DNA of 64,000 bases from an uncultured Bacteroidales bacterium (GCA_900317955.1 ONIP01000005.1:1-64000); one strand, 5' to 3'. Shown: positions 36,413 through 45,580, counted from the first letter of the stretch. Translations and numbers: made by a program. Notes: generated from the sequence alone by a model not told the origin.

Positions 36413-36537
36413 GGATTTATTAAACTAAAGGGTAAGAGATTGAAACTAAAAGCCGGCAACGGTTGTTTTATTGACAGGCTGAAAAAGAGAGGCAGGGGGG
36501 CTGCATCTCTTTTTAGTTTTTAGTTTCGGCGGAGGGA

Positions 36538-37146
36538 CTACCAACGCCAGCCTACACGTACGGGGATGAAGATGGTGCCTTGGACCAACAGCACACCTGT
36601 TTCAACAAAAAGGCTGTGGTAGTTGCGATCCATTTGCTGGAGGGCATGGTCGTAGAACCAGTTAAGGCCGCCATAGACTTCGAGGTAGGGGCTGATGGTG
36701 TTGCCGTAATTGTTGGAGTTCATAAGGAAACTGCCTCCGATACGGGCACCCACCATAGGAGCCCAGATGTCGCCCACGGGACGGAAGTCCATGTCGATGA
36801 AGGCCACGGCCATGTGGCTGCTCTTGTCGAAGCGGGCAGGGCGCATGGGGGCGCAGAAGTTGTAACCGAGGCCACCGCCAAGGAAGAAATCCTGGCTGAT
36901 GTTGATGCCGTTGATGATGTTGAGACCCATGGCTTCTTCCCACATGTTGAGATTGTAGCCAGTTCCCTGGATGTCGGTGGTGGTCGGCTCAGCTGCCGGC
37001 TTGCCGTAATTGCCTACGTTATGGAGATAACCAGCCTCAATTTTGAACATGTATTCAACGTTGGGCTTTTCCTGCATGTACTGTGCCGAGGCAGCGCCTG
37101 CGGCGATGGTCATAACTATCAGTAAAACTGCTTTGATGTTTTTCAT
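36538..37146 (-). CDS. Small outer-membrane beta-barrel-like protein
   Basis: Encodes 202 aa. The signal peptide ends GAASAQ. The mature part is rich in alternating aromatic/hydrophobic strands with Gly turns (FFLGGGLGYNF, PMVGARIGGSFLMNS, ISPYLEVYGGLNWFYD) and ends in VGWRW, an aromatic C-terminus as expected for BAM-inserted barrels. Its ATG overlaps the TGA of the preceding M1 peptidase gene by four bases, so it is translated from the same message. Function unknown. Confidence 0.8.
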   Translation of the reverse strand: MKNIKAVLLIVMTIAAGAASAQYMQEKPNVEYMFKIEAGYLHNVGNYGKPAAEPTTTDIQGTGYNLNMWEEAMGLNIINGINISQDFFLGGGLGYNFCAPMRPARFDKSSHMAVAFIDMDFRPVGDIWAPMVGARIGGSFLMNSNNYGNTISPYLEVYGGLNWFYDHALQQMDRNYHSLFVETGVLLVQGTIFIPVRVGWRW

Positions 37147-39476
37147 TGTACTATAATTTGCGATTGCAAAGATAAGAAATTATTTTGGATTAACAGGATA
37201 TATGTTCCGGGTGCGAGATGGTGGTTGATAGTGTCCCCATCGTTTAAATTGCGTATTTCCAGTACTTTCTTGCCAGTTGTGTCGAAAATTTGGGCATTGA
37301 TTTTTTTGTTGTAACCTCCCAAATCGAGACGGAACGAGGCGGTTGAGGGGTTGGGGTAGAGCTTAATTGCAGGCAAGTTGGAGGGGTTGGCGATGCGCAG
37401 GGAGGCAGTGTCGCAAACGGCGAGGGTGTACTGTCCGACGTGGAGGGGAGCGGTGAAGTAGCCGGTGGAGATGGCGCTGGTTGAGGTGCGATGGTGGGAA
37501 ACGGCTTGCCAGGGGGAAGAAGGACTGGGGCGATAGAGGAGGACGAGAGAGTCGAGGGTGGCGGGGCGTTCGTAAAAGCCATTGTCGATGTTGCCGGCAC
37601 CGCTGCTGCCGTTGGTGCCAAGGTTATAGAGGAAGCGGCCCTCGGCCTGGCCGTCGTCGTTTAACACTCCAGATATTTGCCAATAGCGGCTGGAGATGCG
37701 GACGATGCCCTCAAGGGTGTCGCCACCGGGGTGAGCAAAGTGGTGCCCGACATGAATCCAGGAAGGTGTGGAGGGCGTCTGTTTCATATAGACTTTGCAA
37801 AAGGAATGGGAGAGGTCGACGACCTCTTTGCGGGTGAGAAGGGCAGTGTCTTCGGTACAGGCGTCGGAAAGTTCATGGTCGAAGTCGACAATGGCGAAAT
37901 GAGCCGGGAAAGGGAGTGTGACAGTGCATTGTGTGATGCTATCGGAGACTGGGAACCAAACTTTATGGCGTTGGGTGCGGTTGAGGGAGAAGAAGGTGAC
38001 GGGAACGGTGCAGTTGCGAGCATAGCGTTGGGCGCCTTTGAGGCGTTGGCGGAGGTCGAAACGGAAGTCGAGACCAGTGGCTTGCCAGTTTTCAATAGCG
38101 AAATCGGCAAAACCGGGGTTGAAGATGTTGAAGTCGAAGAAGCCGTGGAGGTCGAGGCCGCTGTAGAGGCTGAGGCTGTCGCGGAGGCCGATGGCATCGA
38201 TGTTGCCGAATGCCGAAGAGGCGAAGAGTCGTTTCATGGAGGCGGAGAAGAGGGAGTCGCCCATGACACCACGCAAGGAATGCCACACTAAGGCACCTTT
38301 TTTGTAGGTGGTGGTGCCGTAGGTGGAATGTTCGGGCATGCCAGAGAGAGCGAGGTTGTCGTCGGGGTTGTTGCTGGTGCTGAGGAGAACGCTGGAGAGG
38401 GTGCCGCGGTAGTAGTTGTCGGCCCAGGCTTTGCCGTAGGCGGCTTCGGCGGCAATTTCTTCGCAGAAGGAGGCACCGCCTTCGTTAATCCACATGTCGC
38501 CGGGCGTGGTGCAGGTGACGAGATTACCGAACCAAGCATGGCCGAGCTCGTGGCACATGGTCATTTGGCAGGGACTGTCGGTGGTGGACATGCAGACCGA
38601 TACCAGACCGATGTTGGAAACGTGTTCCATAGAGCCCTGGGGGGTGTTGATATAGCCGATGCGATCCCAACGGTAGGGGCCGAACCATTGTTCGAAGGCG
38701 GGCACGACATCTTCGAGAATGTCAAAAGCATGATAGACGGCGGTGCTGTCGTGTTCGATGAAGCCGATGAGGGCTGGATAAGTGCCATAAACGCCTTGGT
38801 AGTCACGCTGTATAGAATGCCAATCGGCTGAGGAGACGGAGACGAGATAGGTGGGGGTTGGGTGGTCGATAACCCAATGGCGGGTGTTGGTGCCGTCGGG
38901 ATTGATTGTGTCGCTGGTTAGAAGGCCGCTGCAAATAGAACGCCACCCGGGTTTGGAGATTACGGTAAGGGCGTATGTGGCCTTGTCGTACATGTTGTCG
39001 CGGCAGGGGAACCAGGTGCGACCGAATACGTGGGGATATTCCTGGAAGGCGACACCAAGGTTGTAGTAAATGTTGTTGTCCATGTGAAGGCCGCCCCAGC
39101 CGTAGCTTTCCACATAGCCGTTGGAAACGTAGGGGACGGAGAGGGTGTGGGTGTCGCCGGGCTGGCCGTTGGGGAGATATACTGACAGGAGGCGCTCTTC
39201 TGGGTCGTAGTTGAAACCTCGGGTGACGGTGCCGTCGAGGGAGACGGGATGAATGGTGTCGCAGACAAGATCGAAAGATACTGAAGAGCAAGGTTTGGTG
39301 AGTACGAACTGGATTTCAGCGACGCCATGAAGTTGCTTGTGCACAGTGGCACCGAAGTCGATAGTTAAATTGTAATGCAAAACATCGACGGAATCAGCAC
39401 TGGGGTCCTGTGCAAAAGCCCTGTTTGCAGTGGCAACGAGAGATGCGATAAGGAGAAAAGCAGTAATTTTTTTCAT
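37143..39476 (-). CDS. T9SS-secreted M1-family metallopeptidase
   Basis: Encodes 777 aa with a signal peptide ending RAFAQ. The N-terminal beta domain is aminopeptidase N-like (LHYNLTIDFGATVHKQLHGVAEI). The zinc site is H309-E-L-G-H313 in CHELGHAWFGNL, with Glu332 in WINEGGASF exactly 19 residues on, as in family M1. The exopeptidase GxMEN motif appears as GSMEH. The C-terminal ~75 residues are a T9SS type A sorting domain (IKLYPNPSTASFRLDLGG, then INAQIFDTTGKKVLEI and LAPGTYILLI). Likely a surface or extracellular peptidase. It is cotranscribed with the small barrel protein. Confidence 0.93.
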   Translation of the reverse strand: MKKITAFLLIASLVATANRAFAQDPSADSVDVLHYNLTIDFGATVHKQLHGVAEIQFVLTKPCSSVSFDLVCDTIHPVSLDGTVTRGFNYDPEERLLSVYLPNGQPGDTHTLSVPYVSNGYVESYGWGGLHMDNNIYYNLGVAFQEYPHVFGRTWFPCRDNMYDKATYALTVISKPGWRSICSGLLTSDTINPDGTNTRHWVIDHPTPTYLVSVSSADWHSIQRDYQGVYGTYPALIGFIEHDSTAVYHAFDILEDVVPAFEQWFGPYRWDRIGYINTPQGSMEHVSNIGLVSVCMSTTDSPCQMTMCHELGHAWFGNLVTCTTPGDMWINEGGASFCEEIAAEAAYGKAWADNYYRGTLSSVLLSTSNNPDDNLALSGMPEHSTYGTTTYKKGALVWHSLRGVMGDSLFSASMKRLFASSAFGNIDAIGLRDSLSLYSGLDLHGFFDFNIFNPGFADFAIENWQATGLDFRFDLRQRLKGAQRYARNCTVPVTFFSLNRTQRHKVWFPVSDSITQCTVTLPFPAHFAIVDFDHELSDACTEDTALLTRKEVVDLSHSFCKVYMKQTPSTPSWIHVGHHFAHPGGDTLEGIVRISSRYWQISGVLNDDGQAEGRFLYNLGTNGSSGAGNIDNGFYERPATLDSLVLLYRPSPSSPWQAVSHHRTSTSAISTGYFTAPLHVGQYTLAVCDTASLRIANPSNLPAIKLYPNPSTASFRLDLGGYNKKINAQIFDTTGKKVLEIRNLNDGDTINHHLAPGTYILLIQNNFLSLQSQIIVQ

Positions 39477-39531
39477 AAGAGTATGATATTAAATGTCAAT
39501 GACTAACATGTGATGAACCACACACAGATTG

Positions 39532-39583
39532 CAAAGATACGAAAAAAAAAGTTTGTGTGAATGAAAAAAAGTATGTACTTTTG
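39532..39583. promoter_or_regulatory. Divergent promoters for the M1 peptidase and the SPFH operon
   Basis: On the plus strand TTTG (39552-39555) is followed after 20 bases by TACTTTTG (39576-39583), a good match to the Bacteroidota promoter, 109 bases before the SPFH gene. On the minus strand TATCTTTG occupies 39532-39539, 56 bases upstream of the M1 peptidase start. Confidence 0.65.
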
Positions 39584-39691
39584 CAAAGTGATATCAAAAT
39601 AATATCACTTCAGGAAGTAAGAAATAGAAAATTTGAAATAGGAAAATAACACTTTTATATTTCATTGTTAAACATTAAATAATATAGACCG

Positions 39692-40636
39692 ATGGAAACA
39701 AAAGAATTCAATCGACCAATGAAAGCCTGGAACAATGGTTTTCTGCACTTATGCATTAATTTTGCCTTGCTCGCGGCAACCATTCTCTTTACTGTGTTGC
39801 TTGTGGGAAATAGACACGACGGACTTGGTGCAACTGTTTGCTGTGTGGGCAGCATACTGTGGGTGCTGCATCTTATCGGGTTCATGATTATCCAGCCGAA
39901 CATTGCCCGTGTGCTGATATTCTTTGGCAAGTACCGCGGCACGGTGACAGACAACGGTTTCTTCTGGGTGAATCCGTTTTATAGCACACGCAAACTGTCT
40001 CTGCGTGCCCGCAACATGGATGTGGCACCCATCAAGGTGAACGACAAGAACGGCAACCCGATTATGATCGGATTGGTGTTGGTGTGGAAAATAAAGAACA
40101 CCTACAAGGCATGCTTCGACATTGAGGTTGGCAGTACCACTACGGTGGACAAGAACGGGAACAAGACTACCCATGACAACGGCTACGACAACTTTGTCAA
40201 CGTGCAGAGCGATGCCGCATTGCGCAAGGTGGCAGGCATGTATGCCTACGACAACATCGACCACCACAGCGAGGAGCTGACCCTGCGCAGCGGCGGCGAG
40301 GAGATTAACGACCGCCTGGAGAAAGAGCTCCGCAGCCGTCTGGACATCGCCGGTATCGAGGTGGTGGAAGCCCGCATCAACTACCTGGCCTACGCCGCTG
40401 AGATTGCCAGCGTGATGCTGCGCCGCCAACAGGCCGACGCCATCATCTCTGCCCGTGAGAAGATTGTGGAAGGAGCCGTGAGCATGGTCGATTTGGCACT
40501 GAAAAAGCTCTCCGCCGACGGCATCGTGGAACTGGACGAAGAGCGCAAGGCCGCAATGGTGAGCAACCTGCTGGTGGTGCTCTGCGCCGACGAGAGCGCA
40601 AGCCCAGTGATTAACACGGGTACACTGTATAATTGA
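39692..40636 (+). CDS. SPFH/Band 7 (stomatin-like) membrane protein
   Basis: Encodes 314 aa. Two N-terminal hydrophobic segments (about 19-40 and 46-68) precede an SPFH domain: [58 protein letters not shown], then [24 protein letters not shown] and the helical [24 protein letters not shown] proteins oligomerise into membrane microdomains and often regulate proteases or transporters. It heads an operon with a small membrane protein, an Arc-like protein and a thioredoxin-domain protein, linked by short gaps or ATGA overlaps. Confidence 0.92.
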   Translation: METKEFNRPMKAWNNGFLHLCINFALLAATILFTVLLVGNRHDGLGATVCCVGSILWVLHLIGFMIIQPNIARVLIFFGKYRGTVTDNGFFWVNPFYSTRKLSLRARNMDVAPIKVNDKNGNPIMIGLVLVWKIKNTYKACFDIEVGSTTTVDKNGNKTTHDNGYDNFVNVQSDAALRKVAGMYAYDNIDHHSEELTLRSGGEEINDRLEKELRSRLDIAGIEVVEARINYLAYAAEIASVMLRRQQADAIISAREKIVEGAVSMVDLALKKLSADGIVELDEERKAAMVSNLLVVLCADESASPVINTGTLYN

Positions 40637-40654
40637 TAAAACGAGACTATCAAC

Positions 40655-40852
40655 ATGACTACGCAGACTCCTCACACTTGGAAGTTTTATGCCTTGTTAG
40701 CATTTTGGGATTTCGTGGGCCTCTTCTTGCTGGATATGCTTATCGAAGGCGGATACACCCATCGGATACTTGTTCACGACCTTATTGCTGCTGTGCTCTT
40801 TACCGTCATCATCTGGCTCGTAGACCGGAAACCATTTAAGAAGAAAAAATGA
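40655..40852 (+). CDS. Small two-TM membrane protein
   Basis: Encodes 65 aa. Two hydrophobic helices (about 12-28 and 39-56) and a Lys-rich tail (KPFKKKK). It lies 18 bases after the SPFH gene and its stop overlaps the next start by four bases (ATGA). Probably a partner or regulator of the SPFH protein; no family recognised. Confidence 0.75.
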   Translation: MTTQTPHTWKFYALLAFWDFVGLFLLDMLIEGGYTHRILVHDLIAAVLFTVIIWLVDRKPFKKKK

Positions 40853-41025
40853 AAAAGAGTTTTGCACTGAGGGTTGATGCCGAGGTTTACGAGGCTATCG
40901 AGAAGTGGGCTGCGGACGAGTTCCGCAGCACCAACGGGCAGATAGAATGGATTCTGTCCGATGCCCTCAAACGTGCCAAACGCACCCCGAAGAAATCACC
41001 CCAAAAAACCAAAGAAGAACAATGA
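40849..41025 (+). CDS. Arc-like ribbon-helix-helix protein
   Basis: Encodes 58 aa, short enough to be missed by length filters. The N-terminal strand [26 protein letters not shown] and helix NGQIEWILSDALKRAKR give the beta-alpha-alpha pattern of Arc/MetJ ribbon-helix-helix proteins, and the tail is Lys-rich. Short Arc-like genes are commonly found beside SPFH genes in Bacteroidales annotation. ATGA overlaps on both sides fix the start and stop and show tight coupling. It could bind DNA to autoregulate the operon or act as a protein adaptor; only the fold is inferred. Confidence 0.82.
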   Translation: MKKSFALRVDAEVYEAIEKWAADEFRSTNGQIEWILSDALKRAKRTPKKSPQKTKEEQ

Positions 41026-42020
41026 AGAGACACCACTCATTGAAAATCCTGGCCTTGGCCGCAATGCTGGCGACCATCCAAGGGCTGGCGGCACAGCATC
41101 TGTTTGAGGGCGTTGCCACTTTCAGCTCAGCGGCTACTATGTCCAACGGTACAACCCCGTCGGCAACACTCAGCACCTACTACTACCGGGGGCAAGACCT
41201 CTACGTCGACATGCCCCAGAACAAGCTGCGCACCCTCTACCTTGCCAAGGAGAAGAAGCAATACACCATCAACGCCATGATGGGCAAGCCCATCCTGATG
41301 TCGCACGACATCGACCCCGACACGATGGACGTACCCCTGTTCGACATTGCCGACGAGCCAGAAGTGGTGGACGGCCACACCTGCCTGAAGGTGCAGTATG
41401 AGAACGAAACCGAAGCCGCCACTATCAGCTCCACCGTATGGTTAGACACCACCTACCACATCCCCTTCCAATACAGCCTGAACGAGGAACTGCCATGGGG
41501 ACTGCCCGTGCGGGAAGAGATGACCATGACGATGAAGGGCATGCAGTCCATGCGGATAGTAAACAGGCTGGTCTCCGTGACTGCCGGCAAGGTGGACGAC
41601 ACCTTTTTTGCCATCCCCGACGAGCAAGGGATGGTGAGCCTCAGCATGGGAGCCGACGGGCAACCAGTCATCAGTGGCGACACCACTGGTCTGATGCAGA
41701 AGCCCACCACCACGCTGGAGGAGGTGGACTCCATCGGGTTCCGCAGTGCCATCGCACACGGGAAAACCGTCTGCATGATGACAGCCACCTGGTGCGGTCC
41801 CTGCAGGCTGCTGTATCCACGTCTGGAGAATGTCAGCAAACAGGTAGGCAAGGATTACCGTTTTATCAAAGTGGACATTGACAAGTGCCGGACGATTGCA
41901 AAGGAATACAACACGCTGACCATCCCCGTGGTCATCCTCTTCGAGAACGGGAAAGAGCTGCGCCGCATCACCTCGGCAGCATATAGCGAGGAGGACATCT
42001 TGAAGTTTGTCACAGAATAG
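41022..42020 (+). CDS. Exported protein with C-terminal thioredoxin domain
   Basis: Encodes 332 aa from ATG 41022 (overlapping the upstream TGA); the frame is open further 5' but that part is the Arc-like gene in another frame. The signal peptide is MKRHHSLKILALAAMLATIQ to LAAQ. Residues 20-220 form a beta-rich domain like DUF4412/GLPGLI exported proteins (STYYYRGQDLYVDMPQNKLRTLYLAKEKK). The C-terminal domain is thioredoxin with active site WCGPC (W257-C261), ATWCGPCRLLYPRL and cis-Pro TIPVVILF. Likely a periplasmic or surface thiol-disulfide protein. The next membrane gene follows after 11 bases. Confidence 0.87.
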   Translation: MKRHHSLKILALAAMLATIQGLAAQHLFEGVATFSSAATMSNGTTPSATLSTYYYRGQDLYVDMPQNKLRTLYLAKEKKQYTINAMMGKPILMSHDIDPDTMDVPLFDIADEPEVVDGHTCLKVQYENETEAATISSTVWLDTTYHIPFQYSLNEELPWGLPVREEMTMTMKGMQSMRIVNRLVSVTAGKVDDTFFAIPDEQGMVSLSMGADGQPVISGDTTGLMQKPTTTLEEVDSIGFRSAIAHGKTVCMMTATWCGPCRLLYPRLENVSKQVGKDYRFIKVDIDKCRTIAKEYNTLTIPVVILFENGKELRRITSAAYSEEDILKFVTE

Positions 42021-42031
42021 TAATAATAATC

Positions 42032-42463
42032 ATGGAACGTCGTAGAATCATAGGAATTGTATTGCTGGCACTGGCAGGTGCGGCCTGCTTGATGTCGGTT
42101 GTTTGGAACCTCATCAGAATGCCGGAAGGCGCAGATGCCCGAATCCGCATAGTAGTCTTTATGCTGGCAGAAGTGGCACTATTGGTCCCGTCGGTATGGG
42201 CTTTTACCCATCCCGACTCCAAGCCGCTATTGAAAGGGAAGGATCAGACAACCACACAGAGTCTCATCGACCCCGCAGGCTACCGCTACATTACGCTGGG
42301 CGTAGCAGCACTGACCTTAGTCTTAATAATCAACATCGAGGTTCTCAAAAACACAGGGTGGGACCCATTCGGAAGCTGGGCTTCCACTATTGCCATTCCT
42401 GCCTACTGTATTGTCGCGACAGTGGTGATGTTTTGGTCGATGTATAAGAGTATTCAGAAATAA
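42032..42463 (+). CDS. Small four-TM membrane protein, paralogue A
   Basis: Encodes 143 aa. Four hydrophobic segments (about 5-24, 37-58, 85-106, 117-137). A DPAGYRYITLGVAALTL motif opens the third, shared in altered form with the proteins at 43449 and 43932. It begins MERRRIIGIVLLALAGAACLMSVVWNLIRMPEG, closely matching paralogue B's opening. No enzymatic residues are evident. It is probably part of the same transcript as the thioredoxin protein. Confidence 0.75.
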   Translation: MERRRIIGIVLLALAGAACLMSVVWNLIRMPEGADARIRIVVFMLAEVALLVPSVWAFTHPDSKPLLKGKDQTTTQSLIDPAGYRYITLGVAALTLVLIINIEVLKNTGWDPFGSWASTIAIPAYCIVATVVMFWSMYKSIQK

Positions 42464-42564
42464 GCATTATTGTAACTTAGGGTATTTACAAAAGGATAGA
42501 GAGTGAAATTTGAAAAAAAACAAGAATACAGGAAAATAATACAGTATTTCTAAATCTTTTACAC

Positions 42565-43458
42565 ATGAAACGAAACATGATTTATTTTACACTGCTTGCA
42601 GTGCTTGCAACGATGGTCGTCAGTTGTCACAAAGACCCACCAATTACAGACACTCCAACTGAAGGAGGTTACTCAGACACGACAGAGATGTGGCCCGTAA
42701 AGAAGATTAGCCGCATTGTCCACTGCGTGGGTACATTAGACTACCTGACCTACGACTTCGCTTGGGATGGCGACTTGCTGAAAGAAATCAGTTGCACGAT
42801 GTATGACGGAACGTCACTTGGCCGCACCATTCTTGAATATGAAGGCGGCCGCTTAGCGAGTGTCTATCCCTGCGATGGCACGGGTAGGGTCTACACCGAT
42901 GGCGCGATGCATTACCACTATGGCGAGGACGGGCGACTAAAGCGTCAAACCTTCATGCTACCAGTGAGGGCAACGGGGAACCTATGCCAACAAACCTATG
43001 ACGAGGTTGTACCATGTGAACTGGTCTATTCTTACTCCGACAACGGTTGTGTGTCGACTGTGCAGGCCAACAAAACCAAGGACGACGGTAGTGTGGAGAC
43101 CAGCTCCTATCTATTCGAATGGAACAGTGGCAATGTCACCACTATAACATGCGATGGACAATCTCTCATCAACAACATGCAGTACGACAACAATCCTAAC
43201 CCATTGCATTTCCCAATGGGGATGGAGACCATGTGCATAACAAATATGATATTCGAGGGAGTGCTTGGCAACAGCGTCCTGTTTCTCGGTTATGCCTCTT
43301 GCTGGTGCGAGAATAATATGACAACTCTGATATCGGGCAATGGTCAATGTTCATACACTTATGATGCTGAGGGATTCCCGACATCAAAAACAATCACCAT
43401 AGGCGGAGAAAACACCGTTTATCAGTTTTCTTACAAACCAGATAGAAAATGCAAATAA
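42565..43458 (+). CDS. Lipoprotein with repetitive beta-strand domain (DUF4595-like)
   Basis: Encodes 297 aa. Signal peptide with lipobox MVVSC (Cys at about residue 21). The mature part has strand repeats such as 'YDFAWDGDLLKEISCTMYDG', 'LEYEGGRLASVYPC', 'HYGEDGRLKRQTF' and 'FEWNSGNVTTITCDG', the same plan as the lipoprotein at 3591. Its C-terminus overlaps the start of the next membrane protein gene by ten bases. Presumably exposed on the surface or in the periplasm; ligand unknown. Confidence 0.78.
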   Translation: MKRNMIYFTLLAVLATMVVSCHKDPPITDTPTEGGYSDTTEMWPVKKISRIVHCVGTLDYLTYDFAWDGDLLKEISCTMYDGTSLGRTILEYEGGRLASVYPCDGTGRVYTDGAMHYHYGEDGRLKRQTFMLPVRATGNLCQQTYDEVVPCELVYSYSDNGCVSTVQANKTKDDGSVETSSYLFEWNSGNVTTITCDGQSLINNMQYDNNPNPLHFPMGMETMCITNMIFEGVLGNSVLFLGYASCWCENNMTTLISGNGQCSYTYDAEGFPTSKTITIGGENTVYQFSYKPDRKCK

Positions 43459-43925
43459 TAGAGCAACACAGAACCATAGGATACATTTTGCTGGCATTGG
43501 CCGCTGTCATCTGCCTGGCATCGAATGTGTGGTTTATTATCAAGATGCCGATGGGAGGTGAGAAGGTATCGCACCTGTTATTGTGGACACTGCCCGAAGT
43601 GATTGCATTGTTGACAGTGGTGTATATCTTTGTCCATCAGGGGAAGAGCGTGGATCTGAAACTGGACATTCGCGAGCGTCGGCTGAAGCTGGACGAGAGT
43701 AACGCCATCGACCCCTACGGCTACAGTTACATTATGTTGGGTGCCATGAGCGTGTGTGTAACATTAATCTTTGCCGTTGACATCATGGATAAACTCGGTG
43801 TACCACTGTTCGATAGGATTCCCGCTGGATGGTGTATCGTTGTATTGAGTGTCTTGACGGTTGCAGTAGTGCTGTGGATGTCTGTGAAAATAGCAATGGC
43901 TAAAAGGAGTGAAAATAACAGTTAA
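43449..43925 (+). CDS. Small four-TM membrane protein, paralogue B
   Basis: Encodes 158 aa. It opens HRTIGYILLALAAVICLASNVWFIIKMPMGG, aligned with the opening of paralogue A, and carries DPYGYSYIMLGAMSV before its third TM segment. There are four hydrophobic segments and a charged cytoplasmic loop (DLKLDIRERRLKLDESNA). The start lies inside the end of the lipoprotein gene (10-base overlap), so the two are coupled. Function unknown. Confidence 0.75.
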   Translation: MQIIEQHRTIGYILLALAAVICLASNVWFIIKMPMGGEKVSHLLLWTLPEVIALLTVVYIFVHQGKSVDLKLDIRERRLKLDESNAIDPYGYSYIMLGAMSVCVTLIFAVDIMDKLGVPLFDRIPAGWCIVVLSVLTVAVVLWMSVKIAMAKRSENNS

Positions 43926-43931
43926 CCTGCC

Positions 43932-44387
43932 ATGAAAGAACGCAATAAATCCATCTTCCGTATATTGCTTTTTGCCTCGGTGGGCATACTGCTGGCGCAA
44001 ACGGTGCTGCTGGTGGTGTTGGGAGATGATGCTGAGGTGCGCATTGTGCTGCCGGTGATAATATTCTTCTCGGAACTGATAACGGGAGGCTTAATTGTCT
44101 TCTTTACCCTCAATCCACAATACAACAGGAACTATACTATCCACCGGCGTGACGGTCGCTGGCGTTGGGAGCGTGTCACCTATGGTCCCGACCCTGACGG
44201 GATGCGTTATATCTCTGCTGGGGTTGGTGCGCTGATGATAGCCCTGCTCTTTGCAGTTATCTCATTCGCTGTTCTGTGGCACCGAGTATTAAACGAAACA
44301 GTGATAGTCATCGCAGTTGTCGTCCTACTGTTAGCCTTCTGTGTCATTTACTTTATAATAGAAAACAAACTACGCAAACAACTATGA
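43932..44387 (+). CDS. Small four-TM membrane protein, paralogue C
   Basis: Encodes 151 aa. Same four-segment plan as paralogues A and B with DPDGMRYISAGVGALMI before the third segment, and a basic loop (NYTIHRRDGRWRWERV). It starts six bases after paralogue B and overlaps the acyltransferase start by four bases (ATGA). It is the most divergent of the three. Function unknown. Confidence 0.75.
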   Translation: MKERNKSIFRILLFASVGILLAQTVLLVVLGDDAEVRIVLPVIIFFSELITGGLIVFFTLNPQYNRNYTIHRRDGRWRWERVTYGPDPDGMRYISAGVGALMIALLFAVISFAVLWHRVLNETVIVIAVVVLLLAFCVIYFIIENKLRKQL

Positions 44388-45574
44388 ATAGAAAACATTT
44401 CCTCGACAACATCCGCTGGGTGACAGTGCTGCTTGTGCTGCTCTACCATGTGGTCTATTTCTACAACAACAAGGGTGTCTTTGGCGGCATCGGGGGCTGG
44501 GTGGACGACCCCAAGGCCCAGCCGCAGGACGCCATCATGTACATCCTCTATCCCTGGTTTATGATGCTGCTGTTTTTGGTGGCAGGCATCAGCAGCCGCT
44601 ATGCCCTCCACCCGGTGTCCGGGCTGACAATAAACACCTCACGGGGCCAATGGTTCAAGAAACGCACGCGCCAGCTGCTTGTGCCGTCAACCATAGGCTT
44701 GTTTGTATTCCAATGGATGACGGGCTATTTCAACACCCAGATTGCCGGTGTGGCTCAGGGCATCCCCAATCAGATTGCCTCTATCCCCGCCGGTCCTGTC
44801 CGTTATATGGCATGTGCTTTCTCAGGCATCGGCCCGCTGTGGTTTATTCAGGAACTATGGGTGTTCTGCTTGCTGCTGATTATTATCGTCGCCATTGAGC
44901 GCGACCGCCTGTACAATGCCGTTGGCCGTCTGATGCATTCCACGCGAGGCTGGTCCAAGCCCTGCCGTTTGGCGCTCCTGTTGGTGGGCGGATTCCTCCT
45001 TATCTGGGCAGGGGCACAGGGCTCTATCCCCCACCCCGCCGAGCACAGTGCCCTGGGGCTATGGAACCTCTACCGCCCGGCGGCCTATTTCGTCCCCTTC
45101 CTCATGGGCTACTATCTCTTCTCGCGCGACAACGTGCAGCGTTTCCTGTCACGCTATGCTTACTGGCTGCTTGTGCCGGCAGTTGCTGCGGGTGTGGCAC
45201 TAGCCCTTGCCACTTGGGGCGAGGACAACACCGCACCGCTCTATCTGATGCACTGGAGCACCAACCTCTTTGCCTGGCTGGCCATCCTTGCCATGCTGGC
45301 CTGCTTCAAGGCCTGGGCCGACCGCACCTCGCCTTTTGCCTCCTACATGACTCGCAGCAGCTACGGCATCTACATTGTCCACTACCTTATCATTGCCGCC
45401 CTCGGCTATATGCTTAAGCTCTACACCCCCCTGCCGCCCGTGGCAGACTATCTAATATTGCTGGTGGCAGTCTTCACCCTCTCCCCTGCCCTATACGAGC
45501 TGCTGCGCCGCATCCCCTTCGTCCGCTGGGCAGTGCTGGGGAAAGGGAAAAGGGAAAAGGGAAAAGGGAAATAA
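44384..45574 (+). CDS. Acyltransferase 3 family membrane protein (MdoC/OafA-like)
   Basis: Encodes 396 aa from ATG 44384, chosen because it overlaps the preceding stop (ATGA). About ten hydrophobic helices. The N-terminus FLDNIRWVTVLLVLLYHVVYFYN carries the conserved early His of the family, followed by FMMLLFLVAGISSRYAL and FFKKRTRQLLVPSTIG-like basic loop. Such proteins transfer acyl groups to surface sugars or lipids. The C-terminus ends in an odd basic tail KGKREKGKGK, encoded by a GGGAAAA tandem repeat, which is not conserved-looking and may vary by slippage. Confidence 0.88.
   Translation: MNRKHFLDNIRWVTVLLVLLYHVVYFYNNKGVFGGIGGWVDDPKAQPQDAIMYILYPWFMMLLFLVAGISSRYALHPVSGLTINTSRGQWFKKRTRQLLVPSTIGLFVFQWMTGYFNTQIAGVAQGIPNQIASIPAGPVRYMACAFSGIGPLWFIQELWVFCLLLIIIVAIERDRLYNAVGRLMHSTRGWSKPCRLALLLVGGFLLIWAGAQGSIPHPAEHSALGLWNLYRPAAYFVPFLMGYYLFSRDNVQRFLSRYAYWLLVPAVAAGVALALATWGEDNTAPLYLMHWSTNLFAWLAILAMLACFKAWADRTSPFASYMTRSSYGIYIVHYLIIAALGYMLKLYTPLPPVADYLILLVAVFTLSPALYELLRRIPFVRWAVLGKGKREKGKGK
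45538..45571 (+). other. GGGAAAA tandem repeat with G-quadruplex potential
   Basis: Five G-tracts of three or more (45538-45541, 45545-45547, 45552-45554, 45559-45561, 45566-45568) are separated by A3 or A4. They meet the G3-loop pattern of intramolecular G-quadruplexes and form a 7-bp tandem repeat. It runs up to the TAA stop of the acyltransferase gene. Confidence 0.7.
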
Positions 45575-45580
45575 TTGGAG

